Part shown: one piece after another, positions 48,683 to 58,310 of the stretch
How the letters are laid out: each line of letters starts with the position of its first letter
How positions within the stretch are numbered: the first letter of the stretch is position 1
Assembly (NCBI RefSeq): GCF_014197015.1
Contig: NZ_JACIET010000001.1
Location: 2,573,392 to 2,637,391, forward strand
DNA length: 64,000 bases
Origin: Niveibacterium umoris
GTDB lineage: Bacteria; Pseudomonadota; Gammaproteobacteria; Burkholderiales; Rhodocyclaceae
Direction of reading: 5' to 3'
Made by a program: the position numbers and the translations under genes
Notes under the pieces: generated by a model
Told to the model about the DNA's origin: nothing
Databases searched by the model: none
Seen by the model: the letters and a program-made list of their open reading frames with translations, nothing else

Positions 48683-49573
48683 ATGCCTGCGCTGAATGTG
48701 AAAACCCGCTGGGTGCTGGGCCTGCTGGCCGTGACGGCGCTGCTCGCCAAACCCGCCTACGACTACCACCTCGCCCGCCAGGCACGGGCTGCGGCGCAGG
48801 CACGGTATGCCGCGGACAAGGCGGAGTTTCAGCGTTTGTGCCGGGATGTCGCTGGCTACAAGTTCTATCGCAAGGCCGAGAACGTTGAGGGGGTTTTGCT
48901 CCTCAAGGTTCGCCACACGGGCGACTGGCAGGATCTTATGGCGCCGGGCGCGGCCTTTGCGCTGGAGGGTACTGATGAGGAGTACATCACATCATTTTTG
49001 GAATACCGCTATCCCTCCTCCGGAGTCAACGACGAAAGCTACTTTTCGAGCACTAAACGGAAGGAAGGCGCAATCCCCGGATTCAGCTATGTCGACGTCA
49101 TCGATGAGAAGACTGGCAAGCGCTATCGCCGCACCGGATCAGAAAAGGCTGTGGGCAAGAAGGATACCTCGGCGCATGAGGTCAAGCGCCGGCTCGCAGA
49201 AGACCCGAACTACGACCTGAATGTTTATCAGTGGACGCTGGATTCCGTCATCGCCCCGGACCCGCCCCCCCGCTATGCAGTGACCTTCGAAGACCATGTC
49301 ATCCCGGAGGAACGGGCACGCGGCTTGGCCAGCAGCACCGTCAAAGTGATCGATACACAGACCAACGAAGTGATGGCCGAGATGCTTCGCTACGCCTGGG
49401 GCGCGCGGCAAGCGTCCTCCGCGAACCCGTATCCTTGGCTCACTGCCTACAAATGTCCAGGCGTTGGGCATGGCGCGAGTGCAGCGACGCGTCAGTTTGT
49501 CGACCGGGTCCTCGTCCCGCCAGGTGCGACTGCGCCACCGTTTCCTCCGCCTCGGCACGAGAACCGGCGGTGA
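48683..49573 (+). CDS. Membrane-anchored hypothetical protein
   Basis: A 296-residue protein with one N-terminal hydrophobic helix (WVLGLLAVTALLAKPAY) that could be an uncleaved anchor. The rest is polar and probably periplasmic. Features are a charged helix (ARQARAAAQARYAADKAEFQRLC), an aspartate-rich stretch and a Cys near each end (C52-region RLCRD and YKCPGVGHG) that might pair. The start ATG at 48683 has GGAG 10 nt upstream. No domain is recognised. It is followed by the inverted-repeat element. Confidence 0.65.
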   Translation: MPALNVKTRWVLGLLAVTALLAKPAYDYHLARQARAAAQARYAADKAEFQRLCRDVAGYKFYRKAENVEGVLLLKVRHTGDWQDLMAPGAAFALEGTDEEYITSFLEYRYPSSGVNDESYFSSTKRKEGAIPGFSYVDVIDEKTGKRYRRTGSEKAVGKKDTSAHEVKRRLAEDPNYDLNVYQWTLDSVIAPDPPPRYAVTFEDHVIPEERARGLASSTVKVIDTQTNEVMAEMLRYAWGARQASSANPYPWLTAYKCPGVGHGASAATRQFVDRVLVPPGATAPPFPPPRHENRR

Positions 49574-49669
49574 CGTAGGTTGGGTTGAGCGTAGCGAAGT
49601 CCAAGGTTTGGCTTGCGCGCACGTTTCGGCGGCTGGCGATTCGCTTTGTCGCTTTGCAGGCGTTCGTTG

Positions 49670-50285
49670 GCCGGGGTCCCGCCCCCGGCGGGCGTGTTAC
49701 TTCTTTTGCTTCGTCAAAAGAAGTAACCAAGAAAAGACGACCCGGCGTTCGCGGTCAGGTGCGGAGCACCTGACTTCCCTCGCGTGCTCGCGAAGTCGGG
49801 CGGCTGCGGAACTCGGCCCTGCGGGCCTCAGACAGTCCTCGCCGTCGGCGCTGCTCGCCGATCCCCCGACCCCGCTGCGCCACTCGGCGCTCTCGACGGG
49901 ACCCGAAATCAAAACCCGCCGTTGCGGGACGCCTGCAAGTCATTCGTGGCCTGGATGCCGCGAAGCTGAATCCAAGGCCATCGCCAGACGATCAACTACG
50001 CTCCCGGCGCCGAGAAAGCTCCCCCGGTTAATCGTCGACGCTTTTCAATCCCCCTCTGAAACGCCGAGCAGCGCAGCGTTGCCGGGTTCCGACGTGCGCA
50101 GCACGGCGGGGCCGAGGACTGTCCGAGCACCGAGCGCAGCGAGGGCGAGTTCCGCAGGCCCCCGGCGACGCGAGCAGCGCAGGGCACCGCGCGCCTAGCG
50201 CGCGGCGTTGAAGCGGGGGCCGTTTCTTTGGTTCCTTTCTTGTCGGCACAAGAAAGGAACCCGCCCGCCGGGGCGGGACCCGGCT
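49670..50285. repeat. Large imperfect inverted-repeat element, ORF-free
   Basis: The outer arms (49670-49735 and 50221-50285) are imperfect reverse complements of about 60 bp, each holding a GGTCCCGCCCCCGGCGGGCG-like block and a stem-loop. The left stem-loop is a perfect 12-bp hairpin (TTACTTCTTTTG/CAAAAGAAGTAA, 49697-49726); the right is a perfect 14-bp hairpin (50230-50261). A second inner pair (about 49802-49842 and 50105-50165) shares GCGGAACTCG and GACAGTCCTCG. Shorter hairpins lie at 49754-49774 and 50187-50205. No frame inside looks coding. The TTCTTTTG...CAAAAGAAGTAACC style is one I recall from intergenic repeats in beta- and gammaproteobacteria. Confidence 0.7.
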
Positions 50286-50382
50286 TCAGCGGGAAGGCCG
50301 GCGCACACCGGCAGCTCAAATCGCAAGCCAAACCCGTCGGGCTTCGCAAAGCCCAGCGCCAACCTACAAATCCACGACACCA
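50286..50382. other. Spacer between the inverted-repeat element and the tpx terminator
   Basis: About 100 bp with no gene or regulatory site that I can recognise. The wider gap between the membrane-anchored hypothetical gene and tpx (49574-50457) is therefore accounted for by the inverted-repeat element and the tpx terminator. Confidence 0.4.
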
Positions 50383-50413
50383 CAAAACAAAAGAGCCCGC
50401 ACTCAGCGGGCTC
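50383..50413 (-). terminator. Terminator of tpx
   Basis: An 8-bp stem, GAGCCCGC and GCGGGCTC (50393-50413), with a 5-nt loop is followed on the minus strand by TTTTGTTTTG. It begins 45 nt past the tpx stop codon. Confidence 0.85.
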
Positions 50414-50457
50414 CTTCCACAACGCACACGGCCGTCGCAACGGCCGCAACCAAAGCC

Positions 50458-50961
50458 TTACTTCAAGGCCGCCAGCGCCGCCTCATAGTTCGGCTCGTTC
50501 TTGATCTCGCTGACAAGCTCGCTGTGCAGCACCTTGTTGTCGGCATCGAGCACGACCACGGCACGGGCGGTGACGCCGGCGAGCGGGCCGCTGGCGATGT
50601 CCACACCGTAGGCCTGCTTGAAGGCCTCGCCACCGCGCATCGTCGACAGCGTCATCACGTTCTTCAGGCCTTCGACTTCGCAGAAGCGCTTGGCGGCGAA
50701 GGGCAGGTCGGCGGAGATGACCAGCACGACGGTGTTGTCGAGCGACGACGCGCTCTCGTTGAACTTGCGGGTCGACACGGCGCAGGTCGGCGTGTCGAGC
50801 GAGGGCACGATGTTCAGCACCTTGCGCTTGCCGGCGAACTCGGCGAGGCCATGGTTGGCGAGGTCGGCGCCGACCAGCGCGAACTCGGCGGCGGTGCTGC
50901 CGGGGGCCGGGAAGGTGCCGGCGACATCGATCGGATTTCCGCCCAGGGTGACTGTGCTCAT
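50458..50961 (-). CDS. tpx: Thiol peroxidase (atypical 2-Cys peroxiredoxin)
   Basis: A 167-residue peroxidase reducing H2O2 and alkyl peroxides with thioredoxin. The peroxidatic Cys60 is in [17 protein letters not shown]; the resolving Cys94 is in KRFCEVEG, the usual spacing for Tpx. Length and ends match the family. It stands alone, with a clear terminator; no oxidative-stress operator was identified upstream (50962-51062). Confidence 0.96.
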   Translation of the reverse strand: MSTVTLGGNPIDVAGTFPAPGSTAAEFALVGADLANHGLAEFAGKRKVLNIVPSLDTPTCAVSTRKFNESASSLDNTVVLVISADLPFAAKRFCEVEGLKNVMTLSTMRGGEAFKQAYGVDIASGPLAGVTARAVVVLDADNKVLHSELVSEIKNEPNYEAALAALK

Positions 50962-51062
50962 GGAATTGCTCCTGTCAGGGTTGAGGGTGGTGTTGCGGGC
51001 GCCATCTGTCGGGCGCCTCCGGGTCTCTGTTTGTACGCGTTTCGCGTGACAAGTTCGCGAGC

Positions 51063-52856
51063 CTACACCGAATCGGCGATGGGGTTGCCCCCAGCACGCT
51101 CACCCGTCTGCAGGCGCCACAGCGCGGCGTACTGGCCGCCGAGCGCGAGCAGCGCGTCGTGCGTGCCCTGCTCGACGATGCGGCCCTGCTCCATCACGTA
51201 GATGGTGTCGGCGTGCCGCACGGTGGAGAGCCGGTGCGCAATGATCAGGCTGGTGCGGTTGCGGGTGACGCGTTCGAGCGAGCGCTGGATCGCGGCCTCG
51301 GTTTCGTTGTCGACCGCGCTGGTGGCTTCGTCCAGCACCAGGATCGGCGGGTTCTTCAGAATCGCGCGGGCCAGCGCGATGCGCTGCCGCTGGCCGCCGG
51401 AGAGCTTCTGCCCGCGCTCGCCGACCTGCGTGTCGTAGCCCTGCGGCATCTGGGCGATGAACTCGTGCGCTTCGGCCGCCACCGCAGCGGCGACAATGTC
51501 ATCCCGCCCGGCCGTTGGCAGGCCGTAGGCGATGTTGTCGGCGACGGTCGCATCGGCGAGGAAGCTGTCTTGCGCGACATAGCCGATCGCGCGGCGCAGG
51601 TCTTGCAGGTTTGCCTCGCCGATGGCGGTGTCGTCGAGCAGGATGCGGCCACGCTGCGGTTCGATGAAGCGCAGCAGCAGCTTGACCAGCGTGCTCTTGC
51701 CGCTGCCGGTGGTGCCGACAAAGGCGACGGTGTGGCCGGCCGGCACCGTGAGCGAGATGCCCTGCAGGGTCGGCTGTTCGCCGTAGGCGAAGTGCACCGC
51801 GTCGAAGGTCAGCGCGCCCTTCACCGAACCGGCCGGCAGGTGACGGCCCTCGTAGGGAATCGCAAGCGGCGTGTCGATCAGGTTCATGACCCGTTCGATC
51901 GAGGCCATCGAGCGCTGGTACAGATCGGTCATGTCCGCCAGCCGGGTCAGCGGCCACAGCAGGCGCTGCGTCAGGTACACCAGCACCGAGTAGCTGCCGA
52001 CACCCAGCTCGCCGTTCAGCGTCAGGAAGCCACCGTAGAGCAGCGTGACCGTGAAGCCGGCGAGGATCGCCATGCGGATCACCGGCGTAATTGCGGCGGA
52101 GAGGCGGATTGCCTCGGCATTGCGCACCCGGTAGGCGTCGGAGCCTTGGCGCACATGCTCGGCCTCGTAGGCTTCCGCCGTGTAGGCCTTGATCGTGGCG
52201 ATGCCGAGCAGGTTGTTCGACAGTCGTGACGCGAGCGTGCCGGCCGCCTCGCGCACACCGGCATAGCGCGGCGCAAGCCGGCCCTGGAACCAGAAGGCGC
52301 CATAAAGGATGACCGGCACCGGAATCAGCGACAGGAAGGCGAGCTTGGCGGTGAGCGCGAAGAACACCGCGCCCACCATCAGCGACGAGCAGAACACCTG
52401 GATCAGGTCGTTCGCGCCGCCGTTGAGGAAGCGCTCCATCTGGTTGATGTCGTCGCCGAGGATGGACATCAGGTTGCCGGTGCGCTGGCGCTCGAAGAAG
52501 CCCATCTCCAGGCGCTGCACATGCTGGTAGGCCTGTTGCCGCAGGTCGTGCTGCAGGTTCTGCGCGAGGGTGCGCCACTTCACGTCGTAGAGGTACTGGA
52601 ACAGCGATTCGCCGACCCAGATCAGCGCGGTGACCGCAGCCAGCAGCACGAGCTGGTCCTTCGGCTCATGCACGCCGACGCGGGCGAGGAAAGAGTCCTT
52701 GCGATTGACGACTACATCGACCGCGACACCGATCAGCACTTCCGGCAGCACATCGAAGAACTTGTTGAGCACCGAGTAGAGCGAGGCGAGCCAGACGTCG
52801 CGGCGATAGCGACGGGCGTGGCCGAACAGGCGCTTGAGCGGGTGGGGTGCGGACAT
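51063..52856 (-). CDS. ABC exporter, fused membrane and ATPase domains (MsbA-like)
   Basis: A 597-residue half-transporter. The N-terminal six-helix ABC_membrane domain spans residues 15-310, including the coupling segment [22 protein letters not shown]. The ATPase domain starts about 345: Walker [17 protein letters not shown]-loop [10 protein letters not shown], signature [13 protein letters not shown], Walker [13 protein letters not shown] and [13 protein letters not shown]. It would work as a homodimer exporting lipids, drugs or peptides; the cargo is unknown. The start ATG overlaps the pepN stop by one base (TGATG), so the two are translationally coupled. Confidence 0.9.
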   Translation of the reverse strand: MSAPHPLKRLFGHARRYRRDVWLASLYSVLNKFFDVLPEVLIGVAVDVVVNRKDSFLARVGVHEPKDQLVLLAAVTALIWVGESLFQYLYDVKWRTLAQNLQHDLRQQAYQHVQRLEMGFFERQRTGNLMSILGDDINQMERFLNGGANDLIQVFCSSLMVGAVFFALTAKLAFLSLIPVPVILYGAFWFQGRLAPRYAGVREAAGTLASRLSNNLLGIATIKAYTAEAYEAEHVRQGSDAYRVRNAEAIRLSAAITPVIRMAILAGFTVTLLYGGFLTLNGELGVGSYSVLVYLTQRLLWPLTRLADMTDLYQRSMASIERVMNLIDTPLAIPYEGRHLPAGSVKGALTFDAVHFAYGEQPTLQGISLTVPAGHTVAFVGTTGSGKSTLVKLLLRFIEPQRGRILLDDTAIGEANLQDLRRAIGYVAQDSFLADATVADNIAYGLPTAGRDDIVAAAVAAEAHEFIAQMPQGYDTQVGERGQKLSGGQRQRIALARAILKNPPILVLDEATSAVDNETEAAIQRSLERVTRNRTSLIIAHRLSTVRHADTIYVMEQGRIVEQGTHDALLALGGQYAALWRLQTGERAGGNPIADSV

Positions 52857-55513
52857 CAATGCGTCTCCGGCGCGGCGGCCATGTCGTGTTGCGCCGGATC
52901 GGTGGCGGGCAGGAGGTGATCCGCGAGGGCGCCGGCAAGGTGCGACCACGCTTCGGCGTTGCGAGCGGTGGCGGCGATCGCCTGTTCCAGCGAGGGCAGT
53001 TCGTCCGGCTGCAGGCGCGCACGCGCGGCGAGCGAGATTTCCTCGGCCAGCGCGGTGTCACGTGCGCCGCGCAGCGGGCTGGTGAAGATGCCGCGGCGGC
53101 CCCAGTCCGAACTGCGCGCGAACAGCGCATCGAGATTGTCGCGTGTGAACGCCCACGCCTCGCGCGGATGGCCACTTGCGGCCACCATGCCCGGTATATC
53201 GCCCTGCAGGTGGCGCGGCGCGTCGTCGGAAAGACTCAGCGCAAGCACCTGGCGCACCCGCACCGGCGAAGCGGCCAGCGCGACTGCGCGCAGATAAGGC
53301 CAGGCGAGGCTGCCATCCTGATTGGCGCGGAAGCGCGCCAGCAACGCGGCGAATTCCTCGTCGTTGCCGCGCGGCCCGAGCACGGCAAGCAGGCCGGCAT
53401 AGCGATCCGGCGAAACGCTTGGCTCGGGCATCGCGAACTGCTTGCGCGCGAGCGCCAGAACCGAAGCATCACCGGCGAGCCCGCGCAGGGATTCGACATC
53501 GCTTTCGAGCGTCGCGAAGGCCGGCGCCGCACGTTCGGCCGGCGACATCGCCGCAAGGCGCTCGGCCACCGGCGCGAGCCAGGCGAGGATGCGCGCGTCC
53601 CATTGCGGCGTCAGCGCACTGCCCAGCGTCAGGTCGCGCAGTTCGCGCATGACGCTTGTCGCAACGCCCCAGGCTTGCGGCGTGTCAGTCACCGGCAGGG
53701 CATCGATCATCGCGCTGACCTGCGCGAGCGGCGTCTGCCCGGTCTGCGCCAGTGCCCAGGCATCGCCCAGCAGGCGCCCACGCTGCTCCGATTCGAGCTG
53801 CGGAAACTGCGCCAGCAGGCGCTGCTGGGTGGCGTCGTCCCACACCAGCCGCCACAGGTCGAAGGGCGAGGGCTCGATGCTGCGCAGGCTGCGGCAGGAA
53901 TCCGCCTCGACCGTGACCGGCGCATCCAGCAGATCGACACGTTGCCGCGCGCTGTGCTCGCGCCCCACCAGTTGCAGCGGCACCGGCCAGCGCGCGGCCT
54001 GCCCCGCCGCGGCACCGAAACCGTAGCGCGCCTGACGCAAGGTGATGCGTTCCTTGCCCGCCTCGCAGCTGCGCTCGGCAAAGACCACCGGGTGGCCGGG
54101 GGTGCGCGTCCACGCCTCGGCGAAGGCCTTGACCGGCTTGCCGGAGCGCCGCGCGAGCGCGTCCCAAAGCTCGGCGCCGGTCGCGTTGCTATAGGCATGC
54201 TGGGCGAGGTAGTCGCGCAGGCCGTCGCGCAGCATGTCTTCGCCCAGGTATTGCTCGATCAGCCCGATCACCATGTGGCCCTTGTTGTAGGTGGTCGCGT
54301 CGAAGGAATCGAATGCCGCCCGATCGCTGGTCACCGGGCGGGCGATCGGTTTGGCGGTGATGAGCGCGTCCTCGTCCATCGCTTCTTCGCGTTCATGGAT
54401 CAGCGTGGCGCGGGCGCGCCAGTCGGGGTTCAGTTGCAGCGCCGCCTTGACGCCCATCCATTCGGCAAACGCTTCGTTGAGCCAGAGGTCGTCCCACCAG
54501 GCCATCGTGACCAGATTGCCGAACCACTGGTGCGCAATCTCGTGCGCGATCGTGGTGGTGGCGTTCTGCTTCTGGCGGACGCCAGCCTTGAGGGCGTCGA
54601 CGACCAGCAGTTCCTCGCCGTAGGTGATCAGGCCCCAGTTTTCCATCGCGCCACGCATGCCGGGCACGGCGATCTGGTCGAGCTTGGGCAAGGGGTAGCG
54701 GGTGCCGAAGTAGGCGTAGTAGTAGTCGAGGATCTGGTGCGTCGCCGCGAGCGCAAAGCCGGCATCGCGCGTGCGGCCTTCGGTGGTCCAGATCGCAATG
54801 TCCACGCCTTCGTGGCGATCGCGCAGCGCCTCGAACTCGCCCACCGCGATCGCGAGCAGGTAGGACGCCATCCGCGGCGTCGCTGCGAAGCGGACTTGCT
54901 TGCGTCCGTCGGCGAGCGTTTTTTCGGCCGCGACCGGCATGTTGCCGAGTACGGTGAAGCGCGCCGGGGTGTTCACCGTGACATCGAACTTCGCGCGGAA
55001 GGCCGGCTCATCGAACAGCGGCAACATGCGGCGTGCGCCGATCGGCTCCATCTGCGTCACCAGCATGCGCTTCGCGGTGCCGTCGGGCGTGCGGTAGCGC
55101 GAGACGTAGAGCCCTTCCCCGTTCTCATCCAGTTCGCCACGCCACTGCAGGCTCAGGCTATGGCGCCCCGGCACCAGTGCGCGCGGCAACTGGATCGTCA
55201 CCGTCTGGGCATCGGGATCGGCGGTAAGCGGATAGCGGCCGGCCTGGCCGTCGACGTCGGAGACCTGGACATCGAGTCGGTTTGCATGAAGCGTGATGTC
55301 ACGGACCGGCTTGCGGACGTCGAACTGGATCGTTTCACGGCCGCTGAAGCGCTCGGCGTAGGGATCGGCATCGATCTCGACACGGTAGCTCTGCGGCACG
55401 ACCGAGCGCGACAGCGCGCCCGGCGTCTGCTCCAGCTTGAATGCCAGAGATGGGCTCGCGAGCAAGGCGAGGGCTGCGCCGCACAGGGCGGCGCGCAGGC
55501 AGTGCGCGTACAT
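52856..55513 (-). CDS. M1 family aminopeptidase, exported
   Basis: An 885-residue M1 metallopeptidase with a Sec signal peptide (AALCGAALALLASPSLA|F). The exopeptidase motif GAMEN is at 288-292. The zinc site is H324-E-I-A-H328 with E347 (LNEAFAE). The C-terminal ERAP1-like helical domain completes the protein. Unlike cytoplasmic E. coli PepN it should act in the periplasm, trimming N-terminal residues from peptides. The ATG at 55513 has GGAG 7 nt upstream; a longer frame upstream lacks a signal sequence. It is in one transcript with the ABC exporter. Confidence 0.9.
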   Translation of the reverse strand: MYAHCLRAALCGAALALLASPSLAFKLEQTPGALSRSVVPQSYRVEIDADPYAERFSGRETIQFDVRKPVRDITLHANRLDVQVSDVDGQAGRYPLTADPDAQTVTIQLPRALVPGRHSLSLQWRGELDENGEGLYVSRYRTPDGTAKRMLVTQMEPIGARRMLPLFDEPAFRAKFDVTVNTPARFTVLGNMPVAAEKTLADGRKQVRFAATPRMASYLLAIAVGEFEALRDRHEGVDIAIWTTEGRTRDAGFALAATHQILDYYYAYFGTRYPLPKLDQIAVPGMRGAMENWGLITYGEELLVVDALKAGVRQKQNATTTIAHEIAHQWFGNLVTMAWWDDLWLNEAFAEWMGVKAALQLNPDWRARATLIHEREEAMDEDALITAKPIARPVTSDRAAFDSFDATTYNKGHMVIGLIEQYLGEDMLRDGLRDYLAQHAYSNATGAELWDALARRSGKPVKAFAEAWTRTPGHPVVFAERSCEAGKERITLRQARYGFGAAAGQAARWPVPLQLVGREHSARQRVDLLDAPVTVEADSCRSLRSIEPSPFDLWRLVWDDATQQRLLAQFPQLESEQRGRLLGDAWALAQTGQTPLAQVSAMIDALPVTDTPQAWGVATSVMRELRDLTLGSALTPQWDARILAWLAPVAERLAAMSPAERAAPAFATLESDVESLRGLAGDASVLALARKQFAMPEPSVSPDRYAGLLAVLGPRGNDEEFAALLARFRANQDGSLAWPYLRAVALAASPVRVRQVLALSLSDDAPRHLQGDIPGMVAASGHPREAWAFTRDNLDALFARSSDWGRRGIFTSPLRGARDTALAEEISLAARARLQPDELPSLEQAIAATARNAEAWSHLAGALADHLLPATDPAQHDMAAAPETH

Positions 55514-55774
55514 CGGACTCTCCGTCAGGCTGCATCGGCGGCTTCGCATGTGCCGCGCTTTGCCCGAGTCTAACGGGAGGCGGACCCTCGCTGCGAGCGA
55601 GCAGCGCTCCGGATCGTTCGAGGAAGAGACATCGGGTGTGGCAAGCAGGGCCGCCGGCCACGCGGACGATAAAATTCGCGACTTTGACAAATTCGCAATC
55701 TGAGACAAGCGTCCAGGACAGCAAGCCCTCGATAATCGCCGCCTGGCCCCACATCACCCCTTCTTGAGGTTTCG

Positions 55775-55969
55775 ATGGCTCGCATGACGCCCCTTCCCTG
55801 TGCTGCGCAATGCCGGCATTTCGCGCCGGAGAGCTCGCACTGCCGCCTTCACGGCAAGGGAATCGAGGCGCCGTTCGAGCAGCGCTGCGAGCGTCACGAA
55901 GTCATGGACGAATACGCGGTGCGCAGCGACATGTCGCTGCAATTGCGCATCGACTTCGATTTGAGCTGA
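55775..55969 (+). CDS. Small Cys-containing protein of unknown function
   Basis: A 64-residue protein. Four Cys (9, 13, 23, 38: CAAQCRHF, SSHCRLHG, QRCERHE) with nearby His could bind a metal or cluster. The ATG at 55775 has GAGG 6 nt upstream. The C-terminus (SLQLRIDFDLS) looks like a beta strand. I recognise no family. It is divergent from pepN (260 bp apart) and convergent with the hemerythrin gene (19 bp apart). Confidence 0.55.
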   Translation: MARMTPLPCAAQCRHFAPESSHCRLHGKGIEAPFEQRCERHEVMDEYAVRSDMSLQLRIDFDLS

Positions 55970-55988
55970 CCCGCAGCGCGGGCGCTAT

Positions 55989-56393
55989 TCAGATTGCGTC
56001 CGGGTCGAAAGACATGCCGGCGCCGGGTTCCAGCACTTCCCACACGATGTTTTCCTCGAAGGCCACATGCGCGCTGAGAGCAGCCGCGAACGCGCGAACG
56101 CCATCGACAGACGGCGTTTCGAGCGCAGCGGCCAGCTCACGCAGACGGTCGTGATCCTTGCGCGTGCGCTCTGCGAGGTCGGCGCGACCGATGGTTTCGA
56201 GGCGCGGCAGGACATGGCGCTCTTCCTCGTCGAAATGCGCCATCAGCTCACGCTCGAAGGTGTCGCGGATCCGTTTTGCCACCGCCGGCAGTGCACTCGG
56301 GTCGTCCGGCGTGAGCGCCCGCACCGCCAACGCAAGCTTCAGCGCCGAAGCGTGTTCGTGGGAAAGATGGATCAAGCGTGGGCTACGTGTCAT
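55989..56393 (-). CDS. Hemerythrin HHE-domain protein
   Basis: A 134-residue four-helix protein with the hemerythrin/HHE pattern: IHLSHEHASAL in helix 1, ELMAHFDEEERHVLPRL in helix 2, RKDHDRLREL in helix 3 and LSAHVAFEENIVWEVLEP in helix 4. These supply the His/Glu/Asp ligands for a di-iron site. Such proteins bind O2 or NO, or help repair iron-sulfur clusters. The ATG at 56393 is chosen because the domain begins there. It is divergent from oppA, and the 280-bp gap should hold both promoters. Confidence 0.85.
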   Translation of the reverse strand: MTRSPRLIHLSHEHASALKLALAVRALTPDDPSALPAVAKRIRDTFERELMAHFDEEERHVLPRLETIGRADLAERTRKDHDRLRELAAALETPSVDGVRAFAAALSAHVAFEENIVWEVLEPGAGMSFDPDAI

Positions 56394-56675
56394 GTGCGAT
56401 TCGGGCCAGGCGGAATTGAAAACGCGTCCCAGGGGACGGGAAAACGGCAGATTCGCATTTAACGGCAAAGATCTGCGACAAGGCTTGAGGCGGATCAAAG
56501 CGCGCCGATCACCGCCAAGGCAGGCATCCGGCTTGCAGCAAGCCCCTCGAACGCCTAACCTTGCCCGCTTTGTCTGGTACGGCAATCCCGCACACCCGCC
56601 GGAGCCCATTGCCGCAGCGCCGCCCGACCCGGCAGCGCAATACCCGATCGCGCCGACTCAGGAGCCCCGAAAACG

Positions 56676-58301
56676 ATGCGCATGACCCAACGGCTTGCCC
56701 TGGCTGCCTGCCTTGTTGCGGGATCAGCCAAAGCGTTCGCCGCCGAGGTGCCCGCCGGCACCCCACTGCATCCGGTTCAGGAGATCGTGCGCGGCAACGG
56801 CACCGAGCCGGCCACGCTGGACCCCAACAAATCGGAAGGCCGCCCGGAATCGAACATGGCGGTCGAGCTGTTCGAAGGCTTGGTCAGCCTGTCACCAGAC
56901 GGCAAGGTGATTCCGGGGGTCGCCGAAAAGTGGGAGAGCCGCGAAGGCGGCAAGGTCTGGCTGTTCACCCTGCGCAAAGCCGCGAAGTGGTCAGACGGCA
57001 GCCCAGTGACCGCACACGACTTCGAGTACTCGTTCAAGCGCATGGTCGATCCGAAAACCGCGTCGCAATACGCCTGGTACCTCGGCAAGGCGAGCAATGT
57101 GAAGAACGGGCGGGCGATCGTCGAAGGCAAGGTGCCGCCCTCCGAACTGGGCGTAAAAGCGCTGGGCGAGCACACGCTGCAGATCACGCTGGAAAAGCCG
57201 GTGTCCTACCTGATTGCCACGCTCGCGCACGGCAGCCTGATGCCGGTGCCGCGCAAGGCCATCGAGAAGTACGGCGACAAGTGGACCGAGCCGGGCAACA
57301 TGATCTCCAACGGGGCCTACAAGCTGGCCGAGCGGGTCGTCAACGAGCGCATCGTGATGTTGCGTAACCCGCACTACTGGAACAACGCGAAGACGGTGAT
57401 CGACAAGGTCACCTTCCTGCCGATCAACAACCAGTCTGCCGAATACCAGCGCTACCGCGCCAACGGCATCGACATGACCGCCGACGGCGGCGTGCCGCCC
57501 GAGCAGCTCAAGCAGATCCGTCGCGACATTCCGAATGAACTGGTGACCTGGCCGCAGCTGGGCACCTATTGCTACGTCTTCAACTTCCGCAAGAAACCTT
57601 TCGACGATGTGCGGGTGCGCAAGGCGCTGTCACTGGCGCTGCAGCGCGAAGTCATCGCGCAGAAACTGGTCGGCACCGGCGAGACGCCCGCCTACAGCTT
57701 CACGCCGGAAACTGCGGAAGGCTACACGCCGATCGAGCACGACTGGCAACGCTGGACCCAGGCCCAGCGCGAAGAAGAAGCCCGCCGCCTGCTCGCCGAG
57801 GCGGGCTACACCAAGGCGCGCCCGCTGCGTTTCGAACTGCTCTACAACACCAACGAAGGCCACAAGAAGATCGCGCTGGCCGCGGCCTGGATGTGGCGTC
57901 GCATCGGGCCGGTGGAAGTGGTGCTGGTGAACCAGGAATGGAAGACCTTCCTTGACTCGCGCAACCGCGGGCAGTTCGAAGTCTCGCGCTATGCCTGGAT
58001 CGCCGACTACAACGAGCCCTCGACCATGCTCGACCTGTTCCACTCACAGCACGGCAACAACGACGGCAAGTACAACAACCCGCAGTACGACGCGATCATG
58101 GACCGCGCCAAGAGTGCGCTGGACGCCGCCGAGCGCACCCGGCTGTATCAGGACGCGGAGCGCATCCTTGCGCAGGACTTCCCGACCGCCAACGTCTACC
58201 ACTACAGCAACCGCCACCTGATCAAGCCCTGGGTCAAGGGCTACGGCCACAACCCCGAAGGCCGCATCCTCACGCGCGACCTTTACATCGTTGCGCACTG
58301 A
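56676..58301 (+). CDS. oppA: Oligopeptide ABC transporter, periplasmic binding protein
   Basis: A 541-residue family-5 solute-binding protein with a signal peptide (LALAACLVAGSAKAFA|AE). Characteristic segments: RGNGTEPATLDPNKSEG, NMAVELFEGLVSLSPDGKVIPGVAEKWE, WSDGSPVTAHDFEYSFKRMVDP and the peptide-pocket region around TYCYVFNFRKKPFDDVRVRKALSLALQRE. It delivers peptides to OppBC. The ATG at 56676 has AGGAG about 10 nt upstream. It leads the five-gene opp operon, with oppB 9 nt downstream. Confidence 0.94.
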   Translation: MRMTQRLALAACLVAGSAKAFAAEVPAGTPLHPVQEIVRGNGTEPATLDPNKSEGRPESNMAVELFEGLVSLSPDGKVIPGVAEKWESREGGKVWLFTLRKAAKWSDGSPVTAHDFEYSFKRMVDPKTASQYAWYLGKASNVKNGRAIVEGKVPPSELGVKALGEHTLQITLEKPVSYLIATLAHGSLMPVPRKAIEKYGDKWTEPGNMISNGAYKLAERVVNERIVMLRNPHYWNNAKTVIDKVTFLPINNQSAEYQRYRANGIDMTADGGVPPEQLKQIRRDIPNELVTWPQLGTYCYVFNFRKKPFDDVRVRKALSLALQREVIAQKLVGTGETPAYSFTPETAEGYTPIEHDWQRWTQAQREEEARRLLAEAGYTKARPLRFELLYNTNEGHKKIALAAAWMWRRIGPVEVVLVNQEWKTFLDSRNRGQFEVSRYAWIADYNEPSTMLDLFHSQHGNNDGKYNNPQYDAIMDRAKSALDAAERTRLYQDAERILAQDFPTANVYHYSNRHLIKPWVKGYGHNPEGRILTRDLYIVAH

Positions 58302-58310
58302 ACACCGCTC

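Noticed and set aside
49760-50230. Short open frames inside the inverted-repeat element considered as a transposase or small protein gene
   Set aside because: All are Arg/Pro/Ser-rich, change frame often and lack ribosome-binding sites or family motifs.
52847-55573. A 908-codon plus-strand frame opposite pepN
   Set aside because: It is antisense to an M1 peptidase with intact GAMEN and HExxH motifs; composition is Arg/Gly/His-rich.
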